From NCBI GenBank assembly GCA_903813345.2, contig CAIIXF020000011.1, positions 19,573,754 through 19,637,753 on the forward strand: a stretch of DNA of 64,000 bases. Reading direction: 5' to 3'. Both the position numbers and the translations under genes were made by a program. Shown here piece after piece: positions 49,001-59,570 of the stretch (positions are counted from its first letter, which is position 1; each line of letters opens with the position of its first letter). The DNA comes from Owenia fusiformis (Eukaryota > Annelida > Polychaeta > Sabellida > Oweniidae). The notes beneath the pieces are model-generated. The model was not told the origin of the DNA, searched no databases, and saw only the letters and a list, made by a program, of their open reading frames with translations.

Positions 49001-52000
49001 TCAAAGTGGTGTTTGTGGACGCATGTATAAGGCCATCCGATCAGTCTATAGTACAGTATCATATTGTGTCAAATTAAATGGTCACTTCACGGATTGGTTT
49101 ACTGCGGAATTAGGAGTGAGACAGGGAGATATAATTTCTCCGACCCTATTTTGCCTTTATGTGAATGACCTTGAAGCAGAAATTAATGCCCTTAATCTAG
49201 GAGTTATTGTGGGTAATGAAAACATCAGTGTGTTGATGTATGCAGACGATATTGTTTTTATTGCACCGACAGCGAATGATTTGCAATTAATGTTAGACAC
49301 CCTGTATAATTGGACAACACAATGGAGACTTACTGTAAACTGTGATAAAACTCAAGTGATTCACGTCAGGAAAACTACAAAACCACGCACAGAGTTTGAG
49401 TTCAAGCTCGGTCCTTCTAGCTTAAATATGGTAGAAACATATCGTTATCTTGGATTAATAGTTACTGAGTCTCTTGACTATACCGTGACCGCCACGACTT
49501 TGGCTGATGCAAGTAGCCGCTCCCTTGGGTCTATTATTGCCAAATATTTCAACATAGATGGATTACATTATAATACGTTCACTAAAATGTATGATAGCTG
49601 TGTATCTTCTGTAATGGACTATGGCTCTGCTGTATGGGGAAATAAACAATACAATAAATGCCAGATCGTACAGCACCGAGCTATGCGAACCTTTTTAGGA
49701 GTTGGAAAATATACTGCAATTCCAGCTTTATACGGGGAAATGGCGTGGACCCCACCGAGCGTTCGCCACCACGTTGAGATGGTCCGGCTTTTTATACGAC
49801 TATGTAGAATGCCAGTTACGCGTTTAACAAGGCGAATATTTGACTGGGACTACGAACATGACGTTAATGGAACATGGTGCAGTGAAGTCAAGCACATCTT
49901 AGAGGACGCTGATCTTCGCTATGTTTACGAGACACGATTTATCCCTCAAACAAGGGTGCGACCGATTTTAGACAATGTGAGGAATAGTGAACTTTCTAAA
50001 TTTAAGACGCAGTGGAAACAAGATATAATCACTATGCCTAAGCTAAGAACATATTGTATACTAAAACAAGACTATGGATGTACTGATTATGTGAAAATGA
50101 AACTGACTAGGTATCAAAGATCATTGATGGCTAAACTGAGGTCGGGCACATTTCCTATACGGATAGAAACAGGACGTTATCGGGGAATTCCTCTTGAGGA
50201 AAGATACTGTCAAGCCTGTAAATGTCAAGATATAGAATCTGAGCTACATTTCATGCTAAAATGCGAAATATATAATAATGAAAGACGATCATTTTTTACC
50301 AAAGTTAAACACCATATCCCTGATTTTGATTTTACAGACACTAGTATTAACAATTTGAAGATAATCCTTAATAATCCGAAAATTGCATCAATTACATCGA
50401 ACTACATATCAAATATTTTCCACATTAGAAATGATTATGTATAATGATTATCTAAAGTGTCCCATAAGCCTTTGAAGGCTGGGTGCACGCTCGTTTGTAT
50501 TGATTATATATGTATGTGAAATTGTGCACGAGACACTGAAATAAACAAATACTTACTTACTTACTTACTATCTCAATTGTTTCAATGTTAAAATTATAAT
50601 TTCTAATAATTTTGCCTGTTGTCAGAAATTGTAATGAAACACCTGGTTAAACCTTTACGAAGGTTTTCTTTGGCACTTACCTCTACATTAAAGTCTTTAG
50701 TTATGATCTCAGGATCTGGCATGATTGCCTTATCTGCTATCACAGCCATTCTAACCTCATCCCCATAAGTGAACATAGAGATGGAGACTGCCACTTCATC
50801 CCTGGGGGGCATCCAATAGATAATACTCTTAATTTCCCGAGATGCAAATGTCAAGATGCTATCTGGACCCTGGAGGTTTGTTACTAGGCATGTACTCTTG
50901 TTTAATATAGTCCGCCAGATTTTTTGGCATATCCATTCGGGCAATAGGGACATAAGCACTGACATGGCACCATGCATGACTATGGGATCACATGAGTTTT
51001 TAATCTCATCCATTCGGTGTTTGAGCTCCCATAGGCGCGGGATCGCACCTTCAGTGTTTGTGGGAACTGCAATGTCCCCCATAGCATATTTGCTACCCAT
51101 TTTAATGTGTATAGTCTCTGACCTGATATCAATGGGGAACGTTGCAAGCATATCGTAGGGGTTTATAACACCAACGGTTTGAAAATATGTCCGCAGATTT
51201 CCAGCAGCCACGGACATCAATACGTCATTAAGAGTGCTACGAGTTACTTGTTTAATACGGGTAGCTTTCGCAAGGCTATATGGTTCTGACCATGCGACTA
51301 CCTTTTTACCTGATAATGGGGGTCCATGAAGTATATTATAATCTTTACGCGTTAAAAGCCATTTTTGTATGAATACTAATGGTCCAACCACAATTGCACG
51401 TATGACATTAAATACATAGGCACTTTGACTAAAGCGTGGTTTGAGATTACATCCTGTGTGGTTGTCCACAACAGACTTAAAGAATGTTCTAACTAATGAG
51501 ATTCCATCAGTGAGACATGGATGAACTCTGAAAAGCACGACGCATGTATCCTCAAGATATCTTGGTAGGATATGTATATTCCATAACGGGCGATCTCTAG
51601 GTAGCGTCTGATTGGCCAGCTCAGCAGTATAAGACTCCAGTGCCCTCTGGCTATTTATGCTCTTTGGCATGACCACTATATGATTCTCAATGTTAAAATT
51701 CTCATCATTTAGCCAAGCGTATCGGCAGTTTAGCTCGACAACTTTTTGGCTAAATCTTGGGTACAATCTTTGTCCTGAGCGGTTTTCGGCACAAACAAGT
51801 CGTGCATTTATCATGTCCTGTATCCTGTGTGGAGTCAAGCCATAATCTAATGTTATCAGACACTGTACAACCATTTTATTAAAATGCGAATCATGAAGCC
51901 AATATGTTTCATTATGGGTAAGTAAAGTGGGGCAACAGCCCTGTTGTCTCTGGGGAACACAGCAACAGCTGCAGGTTGATTTGATTAAAGCCCCTAGAGG

Positions 52001-52468
52001 TACGAGTGTCAAGAATATTGCAAAAGCTGGTCCAAATAATACAAGAGCAACTAGGAGGAATACAATACTAACTAGGAATGAAAGCATTAGGCTTTTATCA
52101 GCCGGGTGCTCCAGTTTCTTTATCGATGCACTTTGGTTAGTGGGGTCATATTGCACTTTAGATTTACTATCTTTTACAGGGGTTGGAAGTTCATTGAGAT
52201 TAGAAAAATCCAATCGAACTTCCTCCTTTTTTAATTTCACTTCGACATTTGCCTCTGGGGGTGGTTTATTAATCAATGAGCCTCGACTGCCTCTTCTATC
52301 CTCTATGTTTTCTGTGCTCTTACATGTGACTATACTGTCGCATATCATGTGATCTGAGTCTCCCAAACAGCTAGATGAGCGAGACCCCCGTTTCTCCACC
52401 CTGACAGCACCATTCTGAGGGGTTGCCATTGGGTGGACCTTGCTCTCAGTCAATGAGATAATCGATAC
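37086..52468 (-). CDS. WSD/DGAT-type acyltransferase-like membrane protein fused to a coiled-coil C-terminus (5 exons)
   Basis: Exons on the - strand: 52468-50681, 42194-42078, 39889-39692, 39412-39248, 37292-37086, all GT-AG and phase 0. From ATG 52429 this gives about 811 residues. The N-terminus is polar, followed by a long hydrophobic segment (SLMLSFLVSIVFLLVALVLF, then a second). The wax-ester-synthase/diacylglycerol acyltransferase (WSD) region includes RPLWNIHILP, VHPCLTDGISL, LNDVLMSVAAGNLR, VTNLQGP and a DUF1298-like end. Exon 2 completes the family's terminal helix (FNVE joined to LDKLAMLLANRR). Exon 3 is a strong coiled coil (IQGKIAEVQCQLQDLKARLD); exons 4 and 5 are Ser/Thr/Pro-rich. 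The family joins acyl groups to alcohols or glycerides at the ER. Here the HHxxxDG active site reads HPCLTDG. The first exon opens at an acceptor in frame, so an upstream coding exon is possible. Confidence 0.85.
38020..38580. repeat. Intronic minisatellite, about 78-bp unit, 7 copies
   Basis: Seven head-to-tail copies of a 77-79 bp unit containing gacaactctagaataaatg, agaatgaccctggggatgtt and gggatgtaccatacagagaa. Copies differ by single bases and by the length of an A run. It lies in the last intron of the WSD-like gene (37293-39247). Frames read through it in both directions are repeat artefacts. Confidence 0.92.
39890..42077. other. Intron of the WSD-like gene
   Basis: AT-rich, with no coding sequence or clear transposon recognised. 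A short stretch near 40800-40920 (ggtatcttgataagttggta with a repeated half) resembles part of a dispersed repeat but was not resolved. Confidence 0.5.
42195..47759. other. Long intron of the WSD-like gene, left of the non-LTR element
   Basis: No coding sequence was recognised in more than 5 kb. It contains family B repeats with an internal direct duplication (43670-44180). The remaining frames under 110 codons look random. Confidence 0.5.
43670..44180. repeat. Dispersed repeat family B with a 159-bp direct duplication
   Basis: Units such as gtggaggtgtttcacttaca and cagtagaagtgcctcaaaaa match the family. A block with cacaaactttactaagtagt and aatccccctgcctaacataa occurs at about 43813-43915 and again at 43972-44073, a tandem duplication with a period of about 159 bp and very few differences. 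Confidence 0.7.
47800..50570 (+). mobile_element. 5'-truncated non-LTR retrotransposon (LINE) in an intron of the WSD-like gene
   Basis: The element carries the reverse transcriptase frame described separately, about 120 bp of 3' UTR, and a short tail of repeated CTTA (about 50551-50568). Simple-repeat tails are typical of several non-LTR clades. The frame begins without an ATG just after an in-frame stop at 47811, and there is no endonuclease domain, so the copy was truncated during target-primed integration. It lies antisense to the host gene, and its tail ends about 110 bp from the host donor site at 50680. A target duplication was not found and the 5' border is approximate. Confidence 0.8.
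47826..50444 (+). CDS. Non-LTR retrotransposon reverse transcriptase, intact frame lacking the endonuclease
   Basis: 872 codons without a stop, entered from the truncated 5' end (first codon TTG, not a real start). The N-terminal part is a charged linker. The RT core follows with AIISPIPKGNKDSRVPLNYR, a FVDFSRAFDSINHDGMW box, GVRQGDIISPTLF and the catalytic LMYADDIVF (about 49237-49262). The thumb and a C-terminal region follow, with a CCHC-like cluster CQACKCQDIESELHFMLKC near 50210-50270. This is the pattern of ORF2 C-termini in APE-type non-LTR elements (Jockey/CR1/RTE range); the clade was not settled. The family's apurinic endonuclease would normally lie before this region and is absent. 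Confidence 0.88.
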   Translation: MSAIERLELNHDAQRTIDDSYDQFVNILHTEMDDKLTFKDISTNNTKTNKRAKPWWSVELNKLWKETCQMEKLFLKSKSRARERNILRQDFKLKQREFDKMYRRSKRSCEAKLRDNIVKMETNNPKQMWNEINNLGPSRARSNIPMEVYVDGDNISGDIDVVLNKWKNDFQSIFCENNGLFNDDFLNDIQRLTEQCERELNDMSSVENVDSEPADTPLPNNVFLNNEIELSEVKKVMVNLKKGKAVGEENLPNEVLKCDRLLTPIHTLLNACFKFGIVPTIWRRAIISPIPKGNKDSRVPLNYRGISLMSTVCKIYSAVLNNRLKSFLDFNNILCDSQNGFRKLRSCLDHIYALTTILRQRLKARSDTYICFVDFSRAFDSINHDGMWYKLLQSGVCGRMYKAIRSVYSTVSYCVKLNGHFTDWFTAELGVRQGDIISPTLFCLYVNDLEAEINALNLGVIVGNENISVLMYADDIVFIAPTANDLQLMLDTLYNWTTQWRLTVNCDKTQVIHVRKTTKPRTEFEFKLGPSSLNMVETYRYLGLIVTESLDYTVTATTLADASSRSLGSIIAKYFNIDGLHYNTFTKMYDSCVSSVMDYGSAVWGNKQYNKCQIVQHRAMRTFLGVGKYTAIPALYGEMAWTPPSVRHHVEMVRLFIRLCRMPVTRLTRRIFDWDYEHDVNGTWCSEVKHILEDADLRYVYETRFIPQTRVRPILDNVRNSELSKFKTQWKQDIITMPKLRTYCILKQDYGCTDYVKMKLTRYQRSLMAKLRSGTFPIRIETGRYRGIPLEERYCQACKCQDIESELHFMLKCEIYNNERRSFFTKVKHHIPDFDFTDTSINNLKIILNNPKIASITSNYISNIFHIRNDYV

Positions 52469-53030
52469 CTGGAAATATATAAATATACAAAATCTTAAAG
52501 ACTTTTAACTTGAACATCCTTGGCCCAAGAGTAATTCATTGCATTACATGATCTGCCATGAAAGCAGTGAAGGACCGATCTTGAAGAATGCAGCTGAACT
52601 TGAAGTGGAGATGTTAATTGTATTTTATCTAAATGTGTTCATGATTAAAACCATATATCGGATGACACGATCAAGGCATCATCTGGTGGTAGATCCAACT
52701 AATTAAACCAGTACAGTGATCATGACTATAAAACGTCTGAGGTAAATAATAAGTATCAAATAACTTGTAAATTGCAATTACTCATGCTCTCTTTTAGAGA
52801 ATTGAAATCTAATAATTGAAAAGAGAACCTAAAATAATATTTCAATTAATTTTCTGCCCAATTGAATTGAAAAATAAACTGAAATTGAATTTGCCATGAA
52901 TGCTACCTTTCCCTTATACCCAGTGTGAACAGAAAGAACAAAAGGACTTAATGTGCGACCAGAAAGATTGCCTTTTTGGTGTAAATGAGCTAAACATCGT
53001 TGAAAAAGTATGTTGATGGGTGGATTGCAC
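52469..53030. other. Sequence 5' of the large WSD exon
   Basis: Starts with the acceptor ATATTTCCAG of the large exon (- strand). No upstream exon or promoter was recognised. Confidence 0.5.
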
Positions 53031-53842
53031 CCTCAATAGGGGGGGGGGGTGTATAGAGATATTGTATATCGTATAAGAGGCTGAAAATTTATTGTATATT
53101 GTATAAGAGGGGGCAAAATTTATCGTATATGGTATAAGAGGTGTAAAAAATATGGTATATGGTATAATAGAAAATATATGGTATACTGTATAAGTGGTAA
53201 TTTTGCCTAATCATTTAATTTGCCTATTTCCTAATTTTTGCCAGGTTCGGAAAATTAAATGTCGGAAATATTGTCTTTATAATGTTATCCAATGGGAGGT
53301 TTCTTGTAATTAGGAAAATTAAAATTAGGAAAATGATGAAATTTGACCATTCGGAAAATTAACCACTCGGATTAAATACCACTTATACAGTATGGTATCT
53401 AGAATTAAAAAAGGCTAATTATGAAGAAAGTGCACCCTAAAGTTCCCCATTGTGCCAAGTCTCTTACTGTAACCGTGTTGGAAAAACATGGAAAAGTAGT
53501 CTCTCTAATTGGTTCCACATTCCAGGTCAATCAATACTGTAAGTTTAGAAAAAATCCTTCTCAAACTAAGAGTTTTGTGCCCTTTTCATTCAAATTCTCA
53601 CAGGAGGTGTTAAATATAGTCTCAAATAAGAATCACGCCGGATGCTCAGAAGAAATGACCGGAGGGGGGGGGTATAGATCTAGCTGATTTTTGGTAGAAC
53701 ATTCAACAAATCTTGAAGATTTACTTTTTCAAGAGAAAGTTTACAATTGAATGGCTAAATGAATAGATGCAGTGGACGGGGGAATATGTTAGGTCTTCTT
53801 GGATTTTTTTGAACTGTGGAGTTCTAAAATAAAAGATCTATT

Positions 53843-53935
53843 AAAAAAGTGCAGCGTCAACAACGTGCAAACGCCAATTTTTTGCTATAAATCAACCAAC
53901 AAGGGTCTACACGACCTGTAATAAATACTTGTAAG
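53843..53935 (+). pseudogene. ORF fragment, copy 1 of an inverted pair
   Basis: Reads as a QRQQRANANFLLINQPTRVY-like stretch then TTCNKY, matching the - strand copy at 54805-54890 at most positions. The source protein is not recognised. The two copies lie head to head about 0.9 kb apart. Confidence 0.6.
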
Positions 53936-54316
53936 TGAAGTAATTATCACAAAACTATTGTCATCATTGGTTTTGTAAAACACGTTACCATACGTTATTT
54001 AAAAAGTATTCGAACGTTATTAAAATTGAACGGAGGGGGGAGTAATGTGTCTATAAGACATATGAAAACTTCGATTAACTCCATATGTCCCCATTTTTCA
54101 CTTTTCAGAGTTGTAACATCAAGTTACTGAGTAAGTGAGTTCATTTTTCAAGTACACGAATTTGTGGAAATTTCTTCCACCTTAAAGACATATAACTCCA
54201 CCCCCCCCTCCATTCACCCCCCCCCCTCCATTCAAACATTCGATTATTTTTTATCTATCATTTGGAAAATTATTTTAAAAAACCGGCAAAGAATTTTGTG
54301 ATAAAAATGTTGCTTA

Positions 54317-54801
54317 TACTGTACTCTGGGTAAATTTCGACGCTATAAAATTTCGCGATTTTTCAAAATTGCGATTTCGCGGCTATTTAATTTCGCGGAT
54401 TTGAGTTGATGACACTTAGCAGATTGCACAAGTTGAATTTTTTTCCGATTACCATGAATCATTGATGCGTATCTGGCTATTTTAGCCCATTCAGAATCCG
54501 AATAATGTTTGTATTTCCCACGTTTAGGGAATTTATTTGAATATTCTTGAATGGCTTTTTCAACTTCAATTTGTAGGATATCATTATCGTCAACAGTTCT
54601 TGCCTCTGTTGGCCTAATAAGCCAATTCAAAATGTTTTTAGGCCTTCGCCCAACAACACTGGAAGAAACGTTTCACACCGAACGAAACATATCAAAAGGC
54701 CCGGGTCAAATCCCAGGGGATTTAAGACAGATTTCGCGACGATAAATGTTCGCGATTTTACTACATTCGCGAACAAAGCGAACATTACCCAGAGTACAGT
54801 A
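54317..54801 (-). mobile_element. TA-flanked MITE with a transposase N-terminal fragment
   Basis: Core 54319-54799 (481 bp) with terminal inverted repeats CTGTACTCTGGGTAA and TA on both sides. On the - strand an open stretch (about 54430-54640) encodes NWLIRPTEARTVDD then KYKHYSDSEWAKIARYA and SMIHGN. This resembles the helix-turn-helix N-terminal segments of pogo-like or related transposon proteins common in invertebrates. The rest is missing, so it is an internally deleted derivative. It is inserted at the edge of the inverted ORF fragment at 54805. Confidence 0.7.
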
Positions 54802-54804
54802 TAT

Positions 54805-54890
54805 TTATTACAGGTCGTACAGACCATTGTTGCTTGATTTATAGCAAAAACATTGGCATTTGCACGTTGGCGACGTTGACTCATCTTAAC
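54805..54890 (-). pseudogene. ORF fragment, copy 2 of an inverted pair
   Basis: On the - strand it encodes MSQRRQRANANVFAINQAT followed by MVCTTCNKY and is then cut by the MITE at 54801. The ATG and the basic start look like a protein N-terminus. It is homologous to the + strand copy at 53843. Confidence 0.6.
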
Positions 54891-56794
54891 TTTGATGAAA
54901 AATATGGTCACTATGGCTACTCGTGTTTCGGGGTATGTGGGATAAATCATTAAAATATTTGAGTATAAAGTGTTCATACAGCGCATGTTTTAATACAAGC
55001 ATCACAATGCTAATATAGCATAATATAGCAAAAGGTTTTTATTTGGTCTTCAAACTGTCATATGTTGGATTTCGGCTATTTATTGGGGATTTGAACAGGT
55101 GCATATGTTAGGCCAGCATTTTGAGACACAGTTAACCTCTAAAATATGATTTATTTGGGATAAAGTGGAAAACAGTACATGTATTTCCCATGTTATTTTC
55201 CAATAGGGAAAACTCATACCGTCTGTGGTCCTTTAAAAGAAAGTTATTTCTAGTTGCATAGAGTAGTTTTCATTCTCATCAAAACATCTTTGACTTGAAA
55301 TCATTCGTGAAACATGTGGTTTGAACTTTATGGAAATTTGCTTTATTTTGACACACCTTTGTTTAACTTATACTGTCTTTAAGGCTACCTTATCTGAAAC
55401 CCCGAAGTGTCTCTTGTTTCAAATGTTTAAACAATCAAGTCTCGTCTTGCCTTTATTTCAAACTCTAATTTCCAGACTCGAGTCCAATCAAAAATGAATT
55501 ATCTACATGGAAGTTTGTGAAGTCCTTTATTTCTGAAACTGTTTTCAATACTTAATATTTTCAGGTAACTGCTTTACAAAATTATTGTGCATTGTGAATC
55601 TTCATTACCTATCTGATACATATTTTCCTCAGCAAACTTTATTTTCATAGAACACATGATGAATCTTTTATTCCACATTTTCAATTTTGCATCAATTATG
55701 TTTCAAGGATTTTTTTCCCTGGTTCACTATGAAGGATTCCATTGACATTAAAATATGTCATGGGAAAGTAGGTCATAAGAAAGAGGAACACTGAGTTCCA
55801 CCTATTCCAATGATGCAGGTTTTGTGCTAATTGTGAATATCTTTATGGTACTTTTACAGGTAATGGGCTAATGGCTTTAGCAAATTGCAGAAATGTTAAA
55901 GTTAGTTTTTTGGTCAAAGTAGGTTGTGAAATCACTAAAGATAAGTCATGAATCTTATATCATAAATGTGTTTTAAATCAACTTGTTTACCTGAAAATAA
56001 AATGTGGTCACAGCTTTTCTGAACATGCGGATGTACCCGAATTGTGTCTTATTCATAATGTAATAAATGAAATCATTGTGGTATGTATGTGGAGTCTATT
56101 TCCCTTATAATAATACATTTACTTTAGTACATGGATTCTCTCCTTATATTATTTCCTTTAAAATATCCAAACTGTAATCAAAAGCAGTTTCAAAATTATC
56201 GTATATTGTATTTCACCTAAAATATCGTATATGGTATAAGAGCTGTGAAAAATATTGTATATGGTATAAAAGGGGTGAAAAAATATTGTATATGGTATAA
56301 GAGAGCTGAAAAATATTGTATATGCATTTCCAAGACCCTCTATACACCCCCCCCCCTCAATATCACTGAGTCCAAATGACTAAATTATTGTATATTCTTT
56401 TTCAGATATTGAATGAATCTAAAATATATGCCTGTCTTCATGATCAGAAAATAGTCATTATCCAAGATAAACCATCTGAAATTGTTTACGATAACCTTGC
56501 AAACAGAATAATTATTCATGATCAAAAGTGGAAATAGAAAATGAAATGAATGTGTGAACAAGAAATTATATTAATTGTATGGGAAATGACATAATTGAAA
56601 CAATTGATTTATTACTACATGGTATAAATCATACCACTGGAAGTCATACTGTTCTCCCAGTATTTCAGTAATACATATGTATGAAATGCCTTTATATTAT
56701 ATATCATGATAATTGAAATACAATTCTGAACTTCATTGAAAAGTTGGTGGGACCAGCAGGGATCTATCAGGAACTGATATATTATACACTAGGT

Positions 56795-56990
56795 ATTGTT
56801 AGTACAGTAAGACATGTCAAAGTGGAACACCTTTGATATCTCTAGAAGTGATTCCACATAGGAGCAGTTCCACTTCTAGAAGTCCATTTAACATTATGTC
56901 AGTTGATCTTGGGACTCTCAAGTGTTCCACTAACAGAGGTGTTCCACTTCTAGAGGTGTTCCGCTTAACAGATTTCACTGGAATTCAAAC
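56795..56990. repeat. Dispersed repeat family B copy
   Basis: Contains gtggaacacctttgatatct, gtgttccactaacagaggtg, ttccacttctagaggtgttc and a final cgcttaacagatttcac. Confidence 0.65.
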
Positions 56991-57739
56991 TTACATATCT
57001 TTAGTCTGTATCCCAAAAATAGCAGAAAACTATTTATATTTATATCCATATTATCTGAACAGAAAATATATATTCAACGGCTAATATTTATCCCACTATT
57101 TTCGATGACTTTAATAAGATGTTTAATTCAGCACTTGTTGCTTGCCATTAGGGTTGTTTAACCAAGAATATCATGTCTGCATTTACAGGCTGTGTAACAT
57201 GAGGTAATTGAAGATCATTGTCTAGCCTCATGAATAATTCAATACAAATTAATCATTGCTAAGCTGTGTATAAAAAGCTCTTTACCAGATTCAAATGTCA
57301 TCAATCCTAGTCATACATCTTCATCTATTAAGATATATTTTAGCCTAGTTCTAAGACTTCCTAAATTCCCAATTACAATATTTACTAATGTTATTCTGGT
57401 CACATCTAACATTGACACTTTGTCTGTTGCAGACTCATTATATGTATTCAGGTATTCTGATCTGCCAATGCAAAGATCAAAACTACTCATTTGAATGATC
57501 AATGTTTAAGGATTTAAGCCGTGGGCTCAGTGCAATGTGGACAAAGTGGAATGACCATTCTTTGAAGGTGTTGCTTTCCAAAATTTGCTCGAGATGTGGA
57601 GCAAAATTTTGAAGCTGAGTCCAGTTATCACCCTGATAACTGTTTAGCTAGTGACCTTGAGTAGGTTATTGGTTATATAATAGAATGCAGTTATGTGAAA
57701 TAGCGTCTTCGGATTGACTGGAATTGGATACACATTGCA

Positions 57740-57925
57740 ATCTGATGCGTAACACCTTTGGTACATCTAGTCATCTAAAAAGTGTTCTACTTGGGAGGTG
57801 TTCAACTTAAAGAGGTTTATTTAACATCAATTCAGTTGGTTTTGGAACTCTGAAAAGTGTTCCACTAATAGAGGTGTTCGATTTCTACAGGTGTTTCACT
57901 TTACAGGATTAACTGTGATTTATGA
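57740..57925. repeat. Dispersed repeat family B copy
   Basis: Contains taacacctttggtacatcta, gtgttctacttgggaggtgt, tccactaatagaggtgttcg and tttcactttacagg in the same order as the copy at 56.8 kb. Confidence 0.65.
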
Positions 57926-59284
57926 AGTAAAATTAGAATTAATTTATACCAAATTGTAGAAATATCAAATTAGAACACAGTCTACTATACATCACATTAC
58001 AAAACCTGTATGACATTCTATTAAACTTGCATAACATTTCTATAAATCATTAGCTCTTCATCATCAAAGCAGTGAGAAAATATGATGAATCGTTATTGAA
58101 AATGACAGCTTACTTTAACTTTTCCATCTAATTACACTGGGAAATCACTCAGTGATAAATAGATGTTTTTGAAAAGGTCTAGCAAGGATTTAAGAGTTGA
58201 TCATTAGATCTTGAAGATGGAGGGGGACTTAACTTTTCAAATAAGAGCCCAAGACCCAAAACCAAAAAGAAATTAAATGGGTTTGTGTTAGGCAAATGAA
58301 TTTTTGTGCATTGAAGGCAGTTCCCTTCCAGTAAAAAATCTGAAGCTGAAAACTGAAGGAAAAATTTAGCATCTGGTATATGTACATGTAATGTAATCGT
58401 ATTTGAAAGATGGTTGTAAGTTAGAAAACAAGACACAGCATGATTGAGATCACAGCCACCCAACTGGTATAATTTACTTAGTGATGAAAAGAAAAAATCA
58501 AACAAAACAAAATGTGTTAAATATCTCACTTGAGTAGCAAACATCATTCTGTCAGCAGAAATAAAGACAAAAAATATCAAAAATGGCTACCACGATTCAA
58601 GATGGCTGCCCAAAAATTAATCAACTTCAGATTTTGATACAATCTGACATGAGTACAAAGAAATCAATCTGACATATTGTTTTTCTGGATTCATAATGAT
58701 AATAAATATCAAATCTAAAAATAGCTTAAGAGAAATCTAATATCTGACATTCTAATAGATATATTTTTTCTGCTTCTGAAACATAAAGTACTGTAATATG
58801 TAAGAATATGTGTTAAGATTTTCTAATAAAGTCTTATGTAAACATAAATGGCAGAAAATAAATGCAAACAGTAACATTGATTATGTCAAAGTAGGTCAAC
58901 TTATACTAATCACTATGAAGCAAACAACTCAATTAATTAAAATGTTCAATTTGTGCAATTTGTTTCTCATTAATAACCTGTCATTAGTCATTCAATATCA
59001 TTTTTAAAATGTCGTGCCATTGAATTCATGTTTAAAAATACAATACTCCAAATAATACAGAAACACATGAAAACTTATACTTAATTTAAGAAGTGAATGA
59101 GATATTGAGCTATTGAGATATTTATGCTATATTTCCAAAAAAATAAATAAATTAAATTTTGGACCCAAATGAAATCCTGTCATGCATGACGTAAGCAAAA
59201 GTGTCAAAGGGGTATCATTATTAGTCTAGATTCAAGCCCCTTTGACCTCCCACACCCCTCCCACTATTTGACTACACACCACAA

Positions 59285-59303
59285 TGGGGGGGGGGGGGGG
59301 GGA
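59285..59303 (+). repeat. Long poly-G tract
   Basis: About 18 consecutive G between acaat and agctc. It is a mononucleotide run with potential to form G-quadruplexes; its length is unreliable in assemblies. Confidence 0.85.
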
Positions 59304-59394
59304 GCTCACGACAGCTTGTAGTTAGACTAAAAAGTATTAAAATACATTTAGATAATATGACATCTTAAAGTGCAACCATCTATAGTAAACAAAC

Positions 59395-59570
59395 CCAAAT
59401 ATCCCAGAACAATAATACATCTAACATAGAGCACCTTTATAAATTGCAAACCTCCATAAGAAGAACACTTTTTAACATTAACTTTAAGTTACAGCAGCCT
59501 CTGCATGTAAGTATAACACCTCCCAAGTGGAACACTATATTTTGACGTACCAATGGTACGTACCAACGTG
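59395..59570. repeat. Dispersed repeat family B copy, with GACGTACCAA repeats
   Basis: Matches include agagcacctttataaattgc, aacctccataagaagaacac and aacacctcccaagtggaacac. It is followed by gacgtaccaa-type motifs (59543-59581) that include the palindrome ccaatggtacgtacc. Confidence 0.5.

Larger units (their letters stand above)
53031..56362. mobile_element. Candidate 3.3-kb DNA transposon with poly-G terminal inverted repeats
   Basis: The ends are 11 G then TGTATAGAG (53039-53058) and the inverse CTCTATACA followed by C (ending at 56354). The same 8 bp, CCTCAATA, flank both ends (53031-53038 and 56355-56362); a ninth base C also matches. Inside each end are three or four copies of a tattgtatatggtataagag motif, in the same orientation at both ends. 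The interior has no transposase frame, but it holds a nested TA-flanked MITE and an inverted pair of ORF fragments. An 8-9 bp duplication with G-starting ends would suit a Mutator-like or hAT-like family; this is inferred. Confidence 0.65.
56363..59270. other. Non-coding DNA with family B repeats
   Basis: No gene recognised. Family B copies lie at 56795-56990 and 57740-57925. A 133-codon - strand frame at 58179-58580 has no recognisable feature and is not called. Confidence 0.5.

Noticed and set aside
50603-50680. C-terminal 26 residues of the WSD-like frame after 50681
   Set aside because: This is read-through of the donor GTAAGT. The family alignment continues in the exon at 42194-42078 instead.
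58179-58580. 133-codon - strand frame
   Set aside because: No recognisable domain, no splice context, and hydrophobic stretches typical of AT-rich random frames.
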